Origin: an uncultured Eubacterium sp.
Lineage (GTDB): Bacteria > Bacillota > Clostridia > Lachnospirales > Lachnospiraceae
Reading direction: 5' to 3'
Assembly (NCBI GenBank): GCA_958446835.1
Contig: CAUCXT010000090.1
Coordinates: 1 to 5,307, forward strand
Length of the DNA: 5,307 nt
This document shows positions 1-5,223 of the stretch, piece after piece (position 1 is the stretch's first letter; each line of letters starts with the position of its first letter). The notes below the pieces were generated by a model. That model was not told the DNA's origin. It saw only the letters and a program-made list of their open reading frames with translations, and searched no databases. The translations under genes and the position numbers were made by a program.

Positions 1-215
1 GGGATAACGAAGACTATGGGGCACTTTTCCTTCCGGAAAACATAGCGTACACGGCAAAAAAGGATTCGCCCGCTACTTCAAGGCAGATTAGTTTTTTAAA
101 AAGCCTTATAAGACAGCATGGAGTGGTGCTCGATAAAGAGCTTGAAAGCCTGACAAAGAGTCAGGCTTCAAGAGAAATTGATAAGATACTTTCAACCTAT
201 GGAAGAGACTTCTGA
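1..215 (+). CDS. 3' end of an unidentified protein with a DUF3072-like helical tail (5' end outside window)
   Basis: An open frame runs from the first full codon at 3 to a TGA at 213-215, giving 70 residues with no start, so the gene begins outside the window. About residues 24-66 read PATSRQISFLKSLI, then LDKELESLTKSQASREIDKI. This pattern (polar start, Q-x-x-FLKxLI helix, then a LTKxxASxxIDxI helix) resembles the short helical module of DUF3072-type proteins, which I also recall as a C-terminal tail on unrelated proteins, some of them DNA-transaction enzymes. The main domain is missing, so the function cannot be named. Two things support real coding: the conserved-looking helix pattern and codon use like its neighbours. 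The gene is convergent with the membrane TPR gene and their ends overlap over 197-215. A strong hairpin sits inside its coding sequence at 141-172. Confidence 0.6.
   Translation, partial: DNEDYGALFLPENIAYTAKKDSPATSRQISFLKSLIRQHGVVLDKELESLTKSQASREIDKILSTYGRDF
141..172. terminator. Strong imperfect hairpin inside coding sequence, possible terminator for the minus-strand TPR gene
   Basis: The left arm CTTGAAAGCCTGAC (141-154) pairs with the right arm GTCAGGCTTCAAG (160-172): 13 base pairs, one bulged A, and a 5-nt loop. It lies 25 nt beyond the stop of the minus-strand gene at 197. Read on the minus strand, the 7-bp core GCCTGAC/GTCAGGC is followed by TTTCAAGCTCTTT, a broken T-rich stretch rather than a clean U tract. 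A role as an embedded terminator or 3'-end stabiliser is inference; the pairing itself is directly visible. Confidence 0.4.
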
Positions 216-838
216 TATTTATCCTGCAGATTATTCAGGATGGAAGCTTTCATAGGGGATGTGAGCGTCCGAGCATGTTCTATAAGTCCTGCAATATCAT
301 CATATCTTCCGGCATTGGCATATTCGTCGGCAAGAATATAAAAATTGCGGCTTATATCGGAGCCGGCTTCCAAGCCGAATTCCAAAAAAGCGATGGCTTC
401 ACTGTGGTAGCCCTCCTTGGCAAGGTTAGAGCCAAGATTGGCGATCGTGCGGTACATAGCGGTACATGCCTCATCGTATTGTGAAAGCTCAGGAAGGTTG
501 GCTATGCCATACATAAGCTTAAGATCCGTGTTTGACAGGCCGGATAGATTAAGAAGCTTGGAATCCTTGAAGGATAAGAGCTCTTTCTGGTATTCGGCGA
601 TTTCACCATGCGCATTCTGGATAAATGGCAGGGAGTCATAAGGAATCTTTATATACGGCAGCTGGGAAATATCTTTGCGGCGGGTAAAGTTAGCTTCATT
701 TTCGCGCTGCCAGAAATTATTTTCACGCCGTTTGGCTTCGCGCGCATGTTTTTTGCGTTCGTACATAAGTAAAAAGCCCATAACAATGGTGCAGAATATC
801 AGCGAAACCGGCAGTGTATGTAAAAGGTTGTGTATCAT
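197..838 (-). CDS. Single-pass membrane protein with TPR-like helical repeats, Lachnospiraceae-type, function unknown
   Basis: The product is 213 residues. Residues about 9-26 form one hydrophobic segment, followed by a strongly basic stretch (ERKKHAREAKRR), so the N-terminus anchors in the membrane and the body should be cytoplasmic by the positive-inside rule. Residues about 60-130 hold a conserved-looking block (IKIPYDSLPF, then LNLSGLSNTDLKLMYG) that I recall from many Lachnospiraceae hypothetical proteins. Residues about 131-190 are antiparallel helices of TPR type: SNLAKEGYHSEAIAFLEFG, then ILADEYANAGRYDDIAGLIE. Such repeats usually bind other proteins; no enzyme motif is visible. The start at 838 is supported by a GGAGG site with 9-nt spacing. 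The gene is divergent from the miniprotein at 881 and convergent with the left-edge gene, overlapping it by 19 bp. The fold call is good; the partner and role are unknown. Confidence 0.85.
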   Translation of the reverse strand: MIHNLLHTLPVSLIFCTIVMGFLLMYERKKHAREAKRRENNFWQRENEANFTRRKDISQLPYIKIPYDSLPFIQNAHGEIAEYQKELLSFKDSKLLNLSGLSNTDLKLMYGIANLPELSQYDEACTAMYRTIANLGSNLAKEGYHSEAIAFLEFGLEAGSDISRNFYILADEYANAGRYDDIAGLIEHARTLTSPMKASILNNLQDKYQKSLP

Positions 839-847
839 GAGTATATG

Positions 848-852
848 CCTCC
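848..852 (-). promoter_or_regulatory. Ribosome binding site of the membrane TPR gene
   Basis: CCTCC on the plus strand reads GGAGG on the minus strand, 9 nt before the ATG at 836-838. It supports this start. Only 42 bp separate the two divergent starts, so this site and the miniprotein's site share the whole gap, which leaves no room for a normal promoter there. Confidence 0.75.
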
Positions 853-866
853 GGTGATTATATTTT

Positions 867-873
867 AGAGAGG
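867..873 (+). promoter_or_regulatory. Ribosome binding site of the 34-residue membrane miniprotein
   Basis: AGAGAGG lies 7 nt before the ATG at 881. This spacing and purine-rich match are the main evidence, besides composition, that the short frame after it is translated. Confidence 0.65.
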
Positions 874-880
874 TAAAAAA

Positions 881-985
881 ATGTTTAATTTTTACAGCAA
901 AAAAAATAGAAGAATTATAACAATTGTTATAGTGGTTATATTGGTTCTTGCCATGCTGCTTCCGATGATAGCGGCATATCTGTAA
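881..985 (+). CDS. 34-residue single-pass membrane miniprotein, function unknown
   Basis: The frame from ATG 881 to TAA 983-985 encodes 34 residues. The N-terminal ten are polar and basic (MFNFYSKKNR, followed by another R). Residues about 12-33 are one hydrophobic helix (IITIVIVVILVLAMLLPMI, then AAYL). This layout, basic cytoplasmic N-terminus plus one membrane span ending at the C-terminus, is that of many Firmicutes membrane miniproteins; it recalls the Prli42 type in architecture only, and I cannot claim homology. Support for translation comes from AGAGAGG at 7-nt spacing, the absence of stops, and a composition that chance would rarely give. It is divergent from the membrane TPR gene and 77 nt upstream of the AIRS-like gene. 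A 16-bp perfect palindrome lies in its coding sequence at 916-931. It could act with the neighbouring membrane protein, but that is inference. Confidence 0.7.
   Translation: MFNFYSKKNRRIITIVIVVILVLAMLLPMIAAYL
914..922 (-). promoter_or_regulatory. Candidate extended -10 promoter for the membrane TPR gene
   Basis: On the minus strand this reads TGTTATAAT, a perfect TATAAT with the TG extension. No good -35 hexamer is seen 16-18 nt upstream. Transcription would start near 907 and leave a 5' leader of roughly 68 nt before the ATG at 838. The site lies inside the miniprotein's coding sequence, whose Ile/Val codons are AT-rich, so a chance match is possible. Confidence 0.4.
916..931. repeat. 16-bp perfect palindrome within the miniprotein gene
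   Basis: TATAACAATTGTTATA equals its own reverse complement. It contains TGTTATA on both strands; with the next bases, the minus strand gives TGTTATAAT and the plus strand TGTTATAGT (925-933), so each strand has an extended -10-like element. It could be a symmetric bidirectional promoter or an operator for a dimeric repressor. It also encodes Ile-Thr-Ile-Val-Ile codons, which biases it toward such sequence. Confidence 0.45.
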
Positions 986-999
986 CAGTTATCCGCTTC

Positions 1000-1029
1000 T
1001 TGCGGGAAGTAGTATTCTTAGAGTAGAAT
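1000..1029 (+). promoter_or_regulatory. Candidate promoter of the AIRS-like / cheX / trmL operon
   Basis: TTGCGG at 1000-1005 (3 of 6 to the -35 consensus), an 18-nt spacer, and TAGAAT at 1024-1029 (5 of 6 to TATAAT). Transcription would begin near 1036, about 27 nt before the ATG at 1063. A 7-bp dyad at 1012-1031 covers the -10. The weak -35 keeps confidence low. Confidence 0.35.
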
Positions 1030-1031
1030 AC
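1012..1031. repeat. 7-bp inverted repeat overlapping the candidate -10
   Basis: GTATTCT (1012-1018) and AGAATAC (1025-1031) are exact inverted repeats with a 6-nt spacer. The right arm overlaps the candidate -10 TAGAAT. Placement and symmetry fit an operator bound by a dimeric repressor, or a small hairpin in read-through RNA; neither is shown. Confidence 0.4.
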
Positions 1032-1062
1032 CAGTATTTACGTTGTATGTAAAGGTCAAAGT

Positions 1063-2016
1063 ATGAAGAATAAAAAAATATCGGAGTCGGTACTTAACCG
1101 CTCTGTGTTTAAGCTGATAACCCAGAAAAACAGACAGGTTGTCATCGGTGGTGCGGTTGGACATGACTGCAGCGTTATAGATGTGGGTGATAAATATATA
1201 CTTACGTCAACAGAGTGTGCACTCACAGGAGAACGGCTTGCACCATATTTTGCAGTGATACGGGCTGTTAACAATATTGCAGCGTGTGGCGGAACACCGG
1301 TAGCAGCTTCGGCGGCCTTCATTTTGCCGGAGGAGTATGATGAAAAGGCACTTAAGGAGCTTACACGCATGGTAGACAAGGCCTGTGGTGAATGCGGCAT
1401 ACAGTTAGCGGGTGGACATACGGAGGTTAGTGGGAATGCTTCATCGGATATGGTGACAATCACGGTGACGGGTATGTGTATGAAAAATGAGCTTATGAGC
1501 CTTAGAAATGCATCATCAGGAATGGCTGTCATAGCTGCCGGCTGGATAGCCATAGAGGAGAGCGCATATCTTGTCGATGAACATAGGGATGAGCTGTTAA
1601 AAAGGCTTCCGCTGCCGTATGTATCTAAGATGGATAATATTGCCGGACATGCATGCACCATACCGGCTTCAAGAATTGCGATAGAGAATGGAGCAGCAGC
1701 AATGCATGATGTGGCACAGAAGGGCATATTTGCGGCACTGTGGGAGCTTTCTGTGGGAAGCAGGTGCGGGCTTAATATTGACCTTAGAGCGATACCTGTG
1801 AGGCAGGAGACTATTGAATTCTGTGAGATAATGGGAATCAATCCTTACGAGGCAGCGTCGGCAGGATGTATGCTTGTGATTACACCACAATCTGAAAAAA
1901 TACTTGAGGCATTCAGTGCGGCAGATATTCCTGCAGCTGTAATAGGCTGTCTTACAGCGGATAATGATAAGAAAATCATAAACGGGGATGAAGTACGTTA
2001 TCTGGATAAACCTTAA
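1063..2016 (+). CDS. AIR-synthase-related (PurM/HypE superfamily) protein, PurM-like subgroup, divergent active site
   Basis: The product is 317 residues. An N-terminal AIRS domain spans about 25-140 and an AIRS C-terminal domain about 150-290. Signature stretches visible are GHDCSVI (33-39), NNIAACGGTP (70-79), GGHTEV (117-122), AMHDV (213-217) and the HypE-like AIPVRQETIEFCEIMGINP near 245-265. Members bind ATP and act in reactions such as purine synthesis (PurM), hydrogenase maturation (HypE) or selenophosphate and thiamine phosphate synthesis. The HypE C-terminal cysteine motif (PRxC) is absent, as the protein ends YLDKP, so it is not HypE. The closest family I can name is the PurM-like subgroup of unknown function. 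Against my recollection of that subgroup several conserved residues are changed (E51, N71, IEES 164-167, AQKG 218-221), so activity may be altered or lost. The start has AAAGG 7 nt upstream. First gene of a tight operon with cheX. Confidence 0.85.
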   Translation: MKNKKISESVLNRSVFKLITQKNRQVVIGGAVGHDCSVIDVGDKYILTSTECALTGERLAPYFAVIRAVNNIAACGGTPVAASAAFILPEEYDEKALKELTRMVDKACGECGIQLAGGHTEVSGNASSDMVTITVTGMCMKNELMSLRNASSGMAVIAAGWIAIEESAYLVDEHRDELLKRLPLPYVSKMDNIAGHACTIPASRIAIENGAAAMHDVAQKGIFAALWELSVGSRCGLNIDLRAIPVRQETIEFCEIMGINPYEAASAGCMLVITPQSEKILEAFSAADIPAAVIGCLTADNDKKIINGDEVRYLDKP

Positions 2017-2022
2017 AGGAGG
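2015..2022 (+). promoter_or_regulatory. Ribosome binding site that fixes the cheX start at 2029
   Basis: AAAGGAGG directly touches the in-frame ATG at 2023 (zero spacing), which is not usable, but sits 6 nt before the next in-frame ATG at 2029. It overlaps the TAA of the AIRS-like gene, suggesting translational coupling. Confidence 0.8.
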
Positions 2023-2028
2023 ATGGAT

Positions 2029-2502
2029 ATGGCAGATATAAATGTTGAATATATAAATGTATTCCTTAAGGCGGCAGCTCAGGTCATGAAGGATGTGTGC
2101 CAGATGAATCTGAGCATAGGACGACCTTATGTAAAACAGACAGAGTTTGAAAATGAGACGGTAGTGGTTAATATAGGAATAACAGGTCAGCTGCGTGGAC
2201 TTGTACTGCTTGCAATGCCTAAGGAGGTTGCATGTGATATTGCCTCCAGAATGTGTTTTATGACGATAGAAAAGCTTGATGAAATATCACTCAGTGCCTT
2301 AAGCGAGCTGGGAAATATGATATTCGGAAATGCGGCAACCGTTTTGTCGACCAAGGGCATTATCGTCGATATAACACCGCCAAGCATCATACAGGGAAGC
2401 TTCAAGCTCTCAAGCGCCCATGCCAAAAATATATGCGTTCCGTTGAGCTATGACTCTGACAGGACGATAGAGCTTGATATTTCAATTAAGAAAGAGGATT
2501 AG
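2029..2502 (+). CDS. cheX: Chemotaxis protein CheX (CheY-P phosphatase)
   Basis: From ATG 2029 the product is 157 residues, close to the usual CheX size. CheX belongs to the CheC/CheX/FliY family, which removes the phosphate from CheY-P and so resets the flagellar motor signal; CheX acts as a cytoplasmic dimer. The single active-site helix is clear: LSALSELGNMIFGNA, holding the E-x2-N motif (E93, N96), followed by the family hallmark DITPP at 114-118. The N-terminal half has VNIGITGQLRGLVLLAMP, matching the family's central strands (GITG..G). The upstream ATG at 2023 is rejected because it abuts the Shine-Dalgarno. CheX follows the AIRS-like gene by 12 nt and precedes trmL by 4 nt, with no other chemotaxis gene in view, so it is separated here from any main che/fla cluster. 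It points to a motile host. Confidence 0.92.
   Translation: MADINVEYINVFLKAAAQVMKDVCQMNLSIGRPYVKQTEFENETVVVNIGITGQLRGLVLLAMPKEVACDIASRMCFMTIEKLDEISLSALSELGNMIFGNAATVLSTKGIIVDITPPSIIQGSFKLSSAHAKNICVPLSYDSDRTIELDISIKKED
2491..2497 (+). promoter_or_regulatory. Ribosome binding site of trmL inside the cheX 3' end
   Basis: AAAGAGG lies 9 nt before ATG 2507 and 12 nt before ATG 2510, favouring 2507. It sits within the last codons of cheX, as expected for coupled genes. Confidence 0.65.
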
Positions 2503-2506
2503 TTAT

Positions 2507-3001
2507 ATGATGAATATTGTTCTTCATGAGCCGGAAATGCCTGCGAATACAGGAAATATCGGAAGAACCTGTGTAGCCACGGGTAGCAGGCTGCACCTTA
2601 TCGGACCATTGGGATTTCAGATAAATGATAAAATGTTAAAGAGGGCAGGGCTTGATTATTGGCCTGACCTTGATGTGACAGTGTATGATGATTTCGATGA
2701 TTTTATGGAGAAGAATCCCGGTGCGAGACTGTACATGGCGACAACCAAGGCGAAGAATGTATATACGCATGTGCATTATGATGAGAATGCATATATTATG
2801 TTCGGAAAAGAGAGTGCCGGAATTCCGGAGTCAATTCTTCAGAAGTATCCTGAGACTTCAATCAGAATTCCTATGATAGGGGATACACGTTCACTCAATC
2901 TGTCTAATTCTGTTGCAATTGTTCTTTATGAGGCGTTGAGACAGAACAATTTTGAGGGGATGAGACTTGAGGGAAAGCCGAGAACGTTCGACTGGAATTA
3001 G
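2507..3001 (+). CDS. trmL: tRNA (cytidine/uridine-34 2'-O)-methyltransferase TrmL (SpoU/YibK family)
   Basis: The product is 164 residues, against about 157 for E. coli YibK. TrmL methylates the 2'-OH of the wobble nucleotide in certain leucine tRNAs using S-adenosylmethionine, as a trefoil-knot dimer in the cytoplasm. All three SPOUT/SpoU motifs are visible: motif 1 ANTGNIGRTC (13-22, with catalytic-type Arg20), motif 2 MFGKESAGIP (98-107), and motif 3 IPMIGDTRSLNLSNSVAI (121-138), which forms the knot and cofactor site. The N-terminus MNIVLHEPEMPANTGNIGRT is typical of the family. An earlier TTG at 2474 would add 11 residues inside cheX; it lacks a binding site and family support, so ATG 2507 is chosen. 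The gene is last in the operon, 4 nt after cheX. Its end faces the histidine kinase gene across a 105-bp spacer. Confidence 0.95.
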   Translation: MMNIVLHEPEMPANTGNIGRTCVATGSRLHLIGPLGFQINDKMLKRAGLDYWPDLDVTVYDDFDDFMEKNPGARLYMATTKAKNVYTHVHYDENAYIMFGKESAGIPESILQKYPETSIRIPMIGDTRSLNLSNSVAIVLYEALRQNNFEGMRLEGKPRTFDWN

Positions 3002-3070
3002 CTGCATGCAGATGGAAGCTATGATTTTCAGAACGGAATAAGATGCTAAAAAGCCGGAGATTGATGGATG

Positions 3071-3101
3071 TATGCCACCTTCCTGCATGACAGGTGGCAT
3101 A
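3071..3101. terminator. Hairpin between convergent trmL and the histidine kinase gene, terminator-like but without U tract
   Basis: TATGCCACCT (3071-3080) and AGGTGGCATA (3092-3101) are perfect 10-bp inverted repeats around an 11-nt loop. It lies 69 nt after the trmL stop and 5 nt after the kinase stop, where a two-way terminator is expected. No run of U follows on either strand, so classical intrinsic termination is uncertain; it may instead protect 3' ends or act with Rho. The rest of the 105-bp spacer (3002-3106) holds no gene. Confidence 0.5.
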
Positions 3102-3106
3102 ACATA

Positions 3107-4510
3107 TCAATCCTCGACTTTTGTTTTTGGAAGTGAAAAAATGAATTCTGTTCCGGTTCCTTCCGTGCTTATCACGTCTATTGTTGTTTTATGAGCATTA
3201 ATTATCTCTTTAACTATAGATAAACCAAGACCGGTTCCTTTCTTATCCTTACCTCTGGATAAATCTGATTTGTAGAAGCGGTCCCAGATTTTTTCTATAT
3301 TATCCTTCGGGATACCTATGCCGAAATCCTTCACAGATATAAAAATCTTCCCGCCTTTTTCGTAGGTTGAAATATTGATAAAAGAATTATTGTTGCTGAA
3401 TTTAATGGCATTGTCGATAAGGTTATATATTACCTGTTGTATTCTGCCGTAGTCGGCATCCACATAGGTGTTCTTGTCGGAGAAGGTGAGGTTAAACTTT
3501 ATCTTTTTCTGTGCACATACACCTTCAAATGTGAGAATAGTTTTGCGGATTATCTCGTTTATGTCAAAACTGCTTATATCAAGCATCATTCCCTGACTCA
3601 TATTGTTCAGCGTAAGAAGGCTTACGGTAAGCTTATTAAGACGTTCTGTTTCAAAAAGCACAATGTTGAGATATTTTTCATACATCTCCGGCGAAATGGT
3701 TCCGTCCAGCATCGCCTCAAGATAGCCCTTTATCGAGGTGAGAGGGGAGCGGAAGTCATGGGAGACGTTAGCTATGAACTTGTTCTGGTAGTCATTAAGC
3801 TTTTCAATTTCACCTGCCATGAAGTCAAGTGAGTTGGCAAGCTGTCCAAGTTCATCCACGCGGTTAAATTTAGCGCGCGCCGACATATCGCCCTCGGCGT
3901 AGCCGTGAGTAAGTTTTGTGAGTTTCTTAATCGGAAGATATATCCTGAACAGGTACAGCAGTATAAAGACGGCTGAGTATGCCAGAACTATAATCATAGT
4001 AATATAATTATAGTTGAATATAGTGTTGCCATCGGAAGCTATCTGTTCAATATCCTTGTGGATAAGCACATATCCACGGAGTGTGTACTGTGAATTGATT
4101 GGAGCGATGACCGTGAGCATGTCATGGTCGAAGGTTCCGAAGAAATCACCTATGAAATAATATTTGTTTCCGCTTATGGAAGGGTCGAAGCTGTCTACTG
4201 TTCCTGCTCTGCCGTAGGTGTCCGCAACGATATCGCCATTCTTTTCGACAATCATTATCTCACATTGCAGATAGCGGTCAATACCGGCAAGCTGTGTGGT
4301 GGCAGACTGCACGGCAGAGTCATTGCCATTGATGACGTTGCTGCCGTATGAGGAGGCGATGTAGGTCGCCTGACGGTACATGGCTGCTGACTCACTTTTT
4401 ACAGTGTGGTTATATACCATTTGCGGAATACATATTGATATGGTAAGAAAGCTTACCACAGCAAAAATGAGATATTCGATTAGTAGCCTTACAAACATTT
4501 TTCTTCTCAT
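3107..4510 (-). CDS. Membrane sensor histidine kinase with extracellular sensor domain and HAMP
   Basis: The product is 467 residues. A first membrane span (about 8-32) and a second (about 168-190) enclose an extracellular region of about 135 residues. Its strands (EIMIVEKNGDIVADT, then LTVIAPI and RGYVLIHKDI) suggest a Cache/PAS-like sensor; the ligand is unknown. HAMP follows at about 190-240, then HisKA with the H box FIANVSHDFRSPLTSIKGY (phosphoacceptor His251), and a complete ATPase domain: N box NLIDNAIKF (363-371), G1 DFGIGIP (395-401), F box IWDRFYKSD, and G2 GTGLGLSIVKEI (425-436). It should autophosphorylate His251 and pass phosphate to the adjacent regulator. Its ATG overlaps the regulator's TGA as ATGA (4507-4510), so translation is probably coupled; M5 is an alternative start. 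The type is PhoR/VicK-like in layout, but no specific system can be named. Confidence 0.93.
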   Translation of the reverse strand: MRRKMFVRLLIEYLIFAVVSFLTISICIPQMVYNHTVKSESAAMYRQATYIASSYGSNVINGNDSAVQSATTQLAGIDRYLQCEIMIVEKNGDIVADTYGRAGTVDSFDPSISGNKYYFIGDFFGTFDHDMLTVIAPINSQYTLRGYVLIHKDIEQIASDGNTIFNYNYITMIIVLAYSAVFILLYLFRIYLPIKKLTKLTHGYAEGDMSARAKFNRVDELGQLANSLDFMAGEIEKLNDYQNKFIANVSHDFRSPLTSIKGYLEAMLDGTISPEMYEKYLNIVLFETERLNKLTVSLLTLNNMSQGMMLDISSFDINEIIRKTILTFEGVCAQKKIKFNLTFSDKNTYVDADYGRIQQVIYNLIDNAIKFSNNNSFINISTYEKGGKIFISVKDFGIGIPKDNIEKIWDRFYKSDLSRGKDKKGTGLGLSIVKEIINAHKTTIDVISTEGTGTEFIFSLPKTKVED

Positions 4511-5223
4511 GCTCTTTTGACCCCGAACTTGTAGCCTATGCTCCAGACTGTGCTGATACTCCAGTATTCGTTATCGTGTATTTTTTCTCGTATGCGCTTT
4601 ATGTGTACGTCGACGGTACGCGTATCGCCGACATACTCATAGCCCCATATATTGTCTAAGAGCTGTTCTCTTGTGAACACCTGATTAGGCGATGAGGCGA
4701 GAAAGTATAGAAGCTCAAGCTCTTTAGGCGGCATATCCACGTTCTGTCCCTTGTATATTACGGAATAGTTGGTGAGGTTGATGAGCAAGTCAGGGTATTC
4801 GACATACTCACCAAGATTTTCGGATGGCAGCGCAGCCGCAAGTGATGCCGCCTGAGTCTGTGTACGTCTTAGCACCGCCTTAACTCTTGCGACAAGCTCC
4901 TTTGAGTCAAACGGTTTTATAATATAATCGTCGGCACCAAGTTCGAGTCCGAGCACTTTATCAAAAACTTCACCTTTAGCAGAAAGCATGATTATAGGCA
5001 CATTGGAGGTACGTCTTATCTCACGGCATACCTGATAGCCGTCTATGCCCGGAAGCATAAGGTCAAGAAGAATAAGGTTGGGCTGGAATTGTCCGAACTG
5101 TTCAAGAGCCTTCTCACCGTCCTCAACTATCATGGTGTCGAAGCATTCCTTCATAAGGTACAGTGATATGAGCTCTGCTATATTGTTATCATCGTCAACG
5201 ATAAGTATTTTTTGTTTTGCCAT
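4507..5223 (-). CDS. OmpR/PhoB-family response regulator
   Basis: The product is 238 residues, standard for the family. The receiver domain (about 4-118) has the acidic pocket D10-D11-D12, phosphoacceptor Asp54 (LILLDLMLPGIDG), switch residue Ser81 (MLSAKGE) and Lys103 (KPF). An alanine-rich linker (about 121-138, including QAASLAAALPSE) leads to a winged-helix domain (about 140-236), with PPKELELLYFLASSPNQVF, the recognition helix TRTVDVHIKRIREK (201-214) and the terminal hairpin TVWSIGYKF. It should bind direct repeats at target promoters when phosphorylated by the kinase encoded just downstream (ATGA overlap). The start is fixed by AGGAGGT 6 nt upstream. The mutS2 stop lies only 32 nt before it, so there is no room for an own promoter in the gap. 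Regulon unknown; no family hallmark ties it to PhoP, VicR or another named regulator. Confidence 0.95.
   Translation of the reverse strand: MAKQKILIVDDDNNIAELISLYLMKECFDTMIVEDGEKALEQFGQFQPNLILLDLMLPGIDGYQVCREIRRTSNVPIIMLSAKGEVFDKVLGLELGADDYIIKPFDSKELVARVKAVLRRTQTQAASLAAALPSENLGEYVEYPDLLINLTNYSVIYKGQNVDMPPKELELLYFLASSPNQVFTREQLLDNIWGYEYVGDTRTVDVHIKRIREKIHDNEYWSISTVWSIGYKFGVKRA

Noticed and set aside
221..241. ATCCTG / CAGGAT inverted repeat just after the left-edge gene stop, as its terminator
   Set aside because: It has a 6-bp stem with a 9-nt loop, no T run, and lies inside the coding sequence of the opposite gene. Chance is likely.
857..862. Perfect TATAAT on the minus strand just upstream of the TPR gene
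   Set aside because: Transcription would start at or inside the GGAGG ribosome binding site (848-852), and no -35 element is present. The extended -10 at 914-922 is better placed.
993..1005. CCGC-TTCTT-GCGG hairpin after the miniprotein as a terminator
   Set aside because: The stem is only 4 bp and no T run follows, so it is too weak to call.
1056..1841. 261-codon open frame on the minus strand antisense to the AIRS-like gene
   Set aside because: The product is rich in Ser, Ala and Ile with no domain, and it lacks a convincing binding site. The plus frame holds a clear family protein, so this is a shadow of its codon pattern.
1063..2016. Naming the AIRS-like protein HypE or ThiL
   Set aside because: The HypE C-terminal PRxC cysteine is absent and no hydrogenase maturation genes are nearby. 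The ThiL hallmark motifs are not seen.
2474..2506. TTG start for trmL giving an 11-residue N-terminal extension
   Set aside because: It lies inside cheX and has no ribosome binding site. The extension does not fit the TrmL family, which starts M-x-NIVL, and ATG 2507 has AAAGAGG upstream.
3437..3832. 131-codon plus-strand frame antisense to the histidine kinase
   Set aside because: It falls within HisKA/ATPase coding sequence with intact motifs on the other strand. The product has no recognisable domain.
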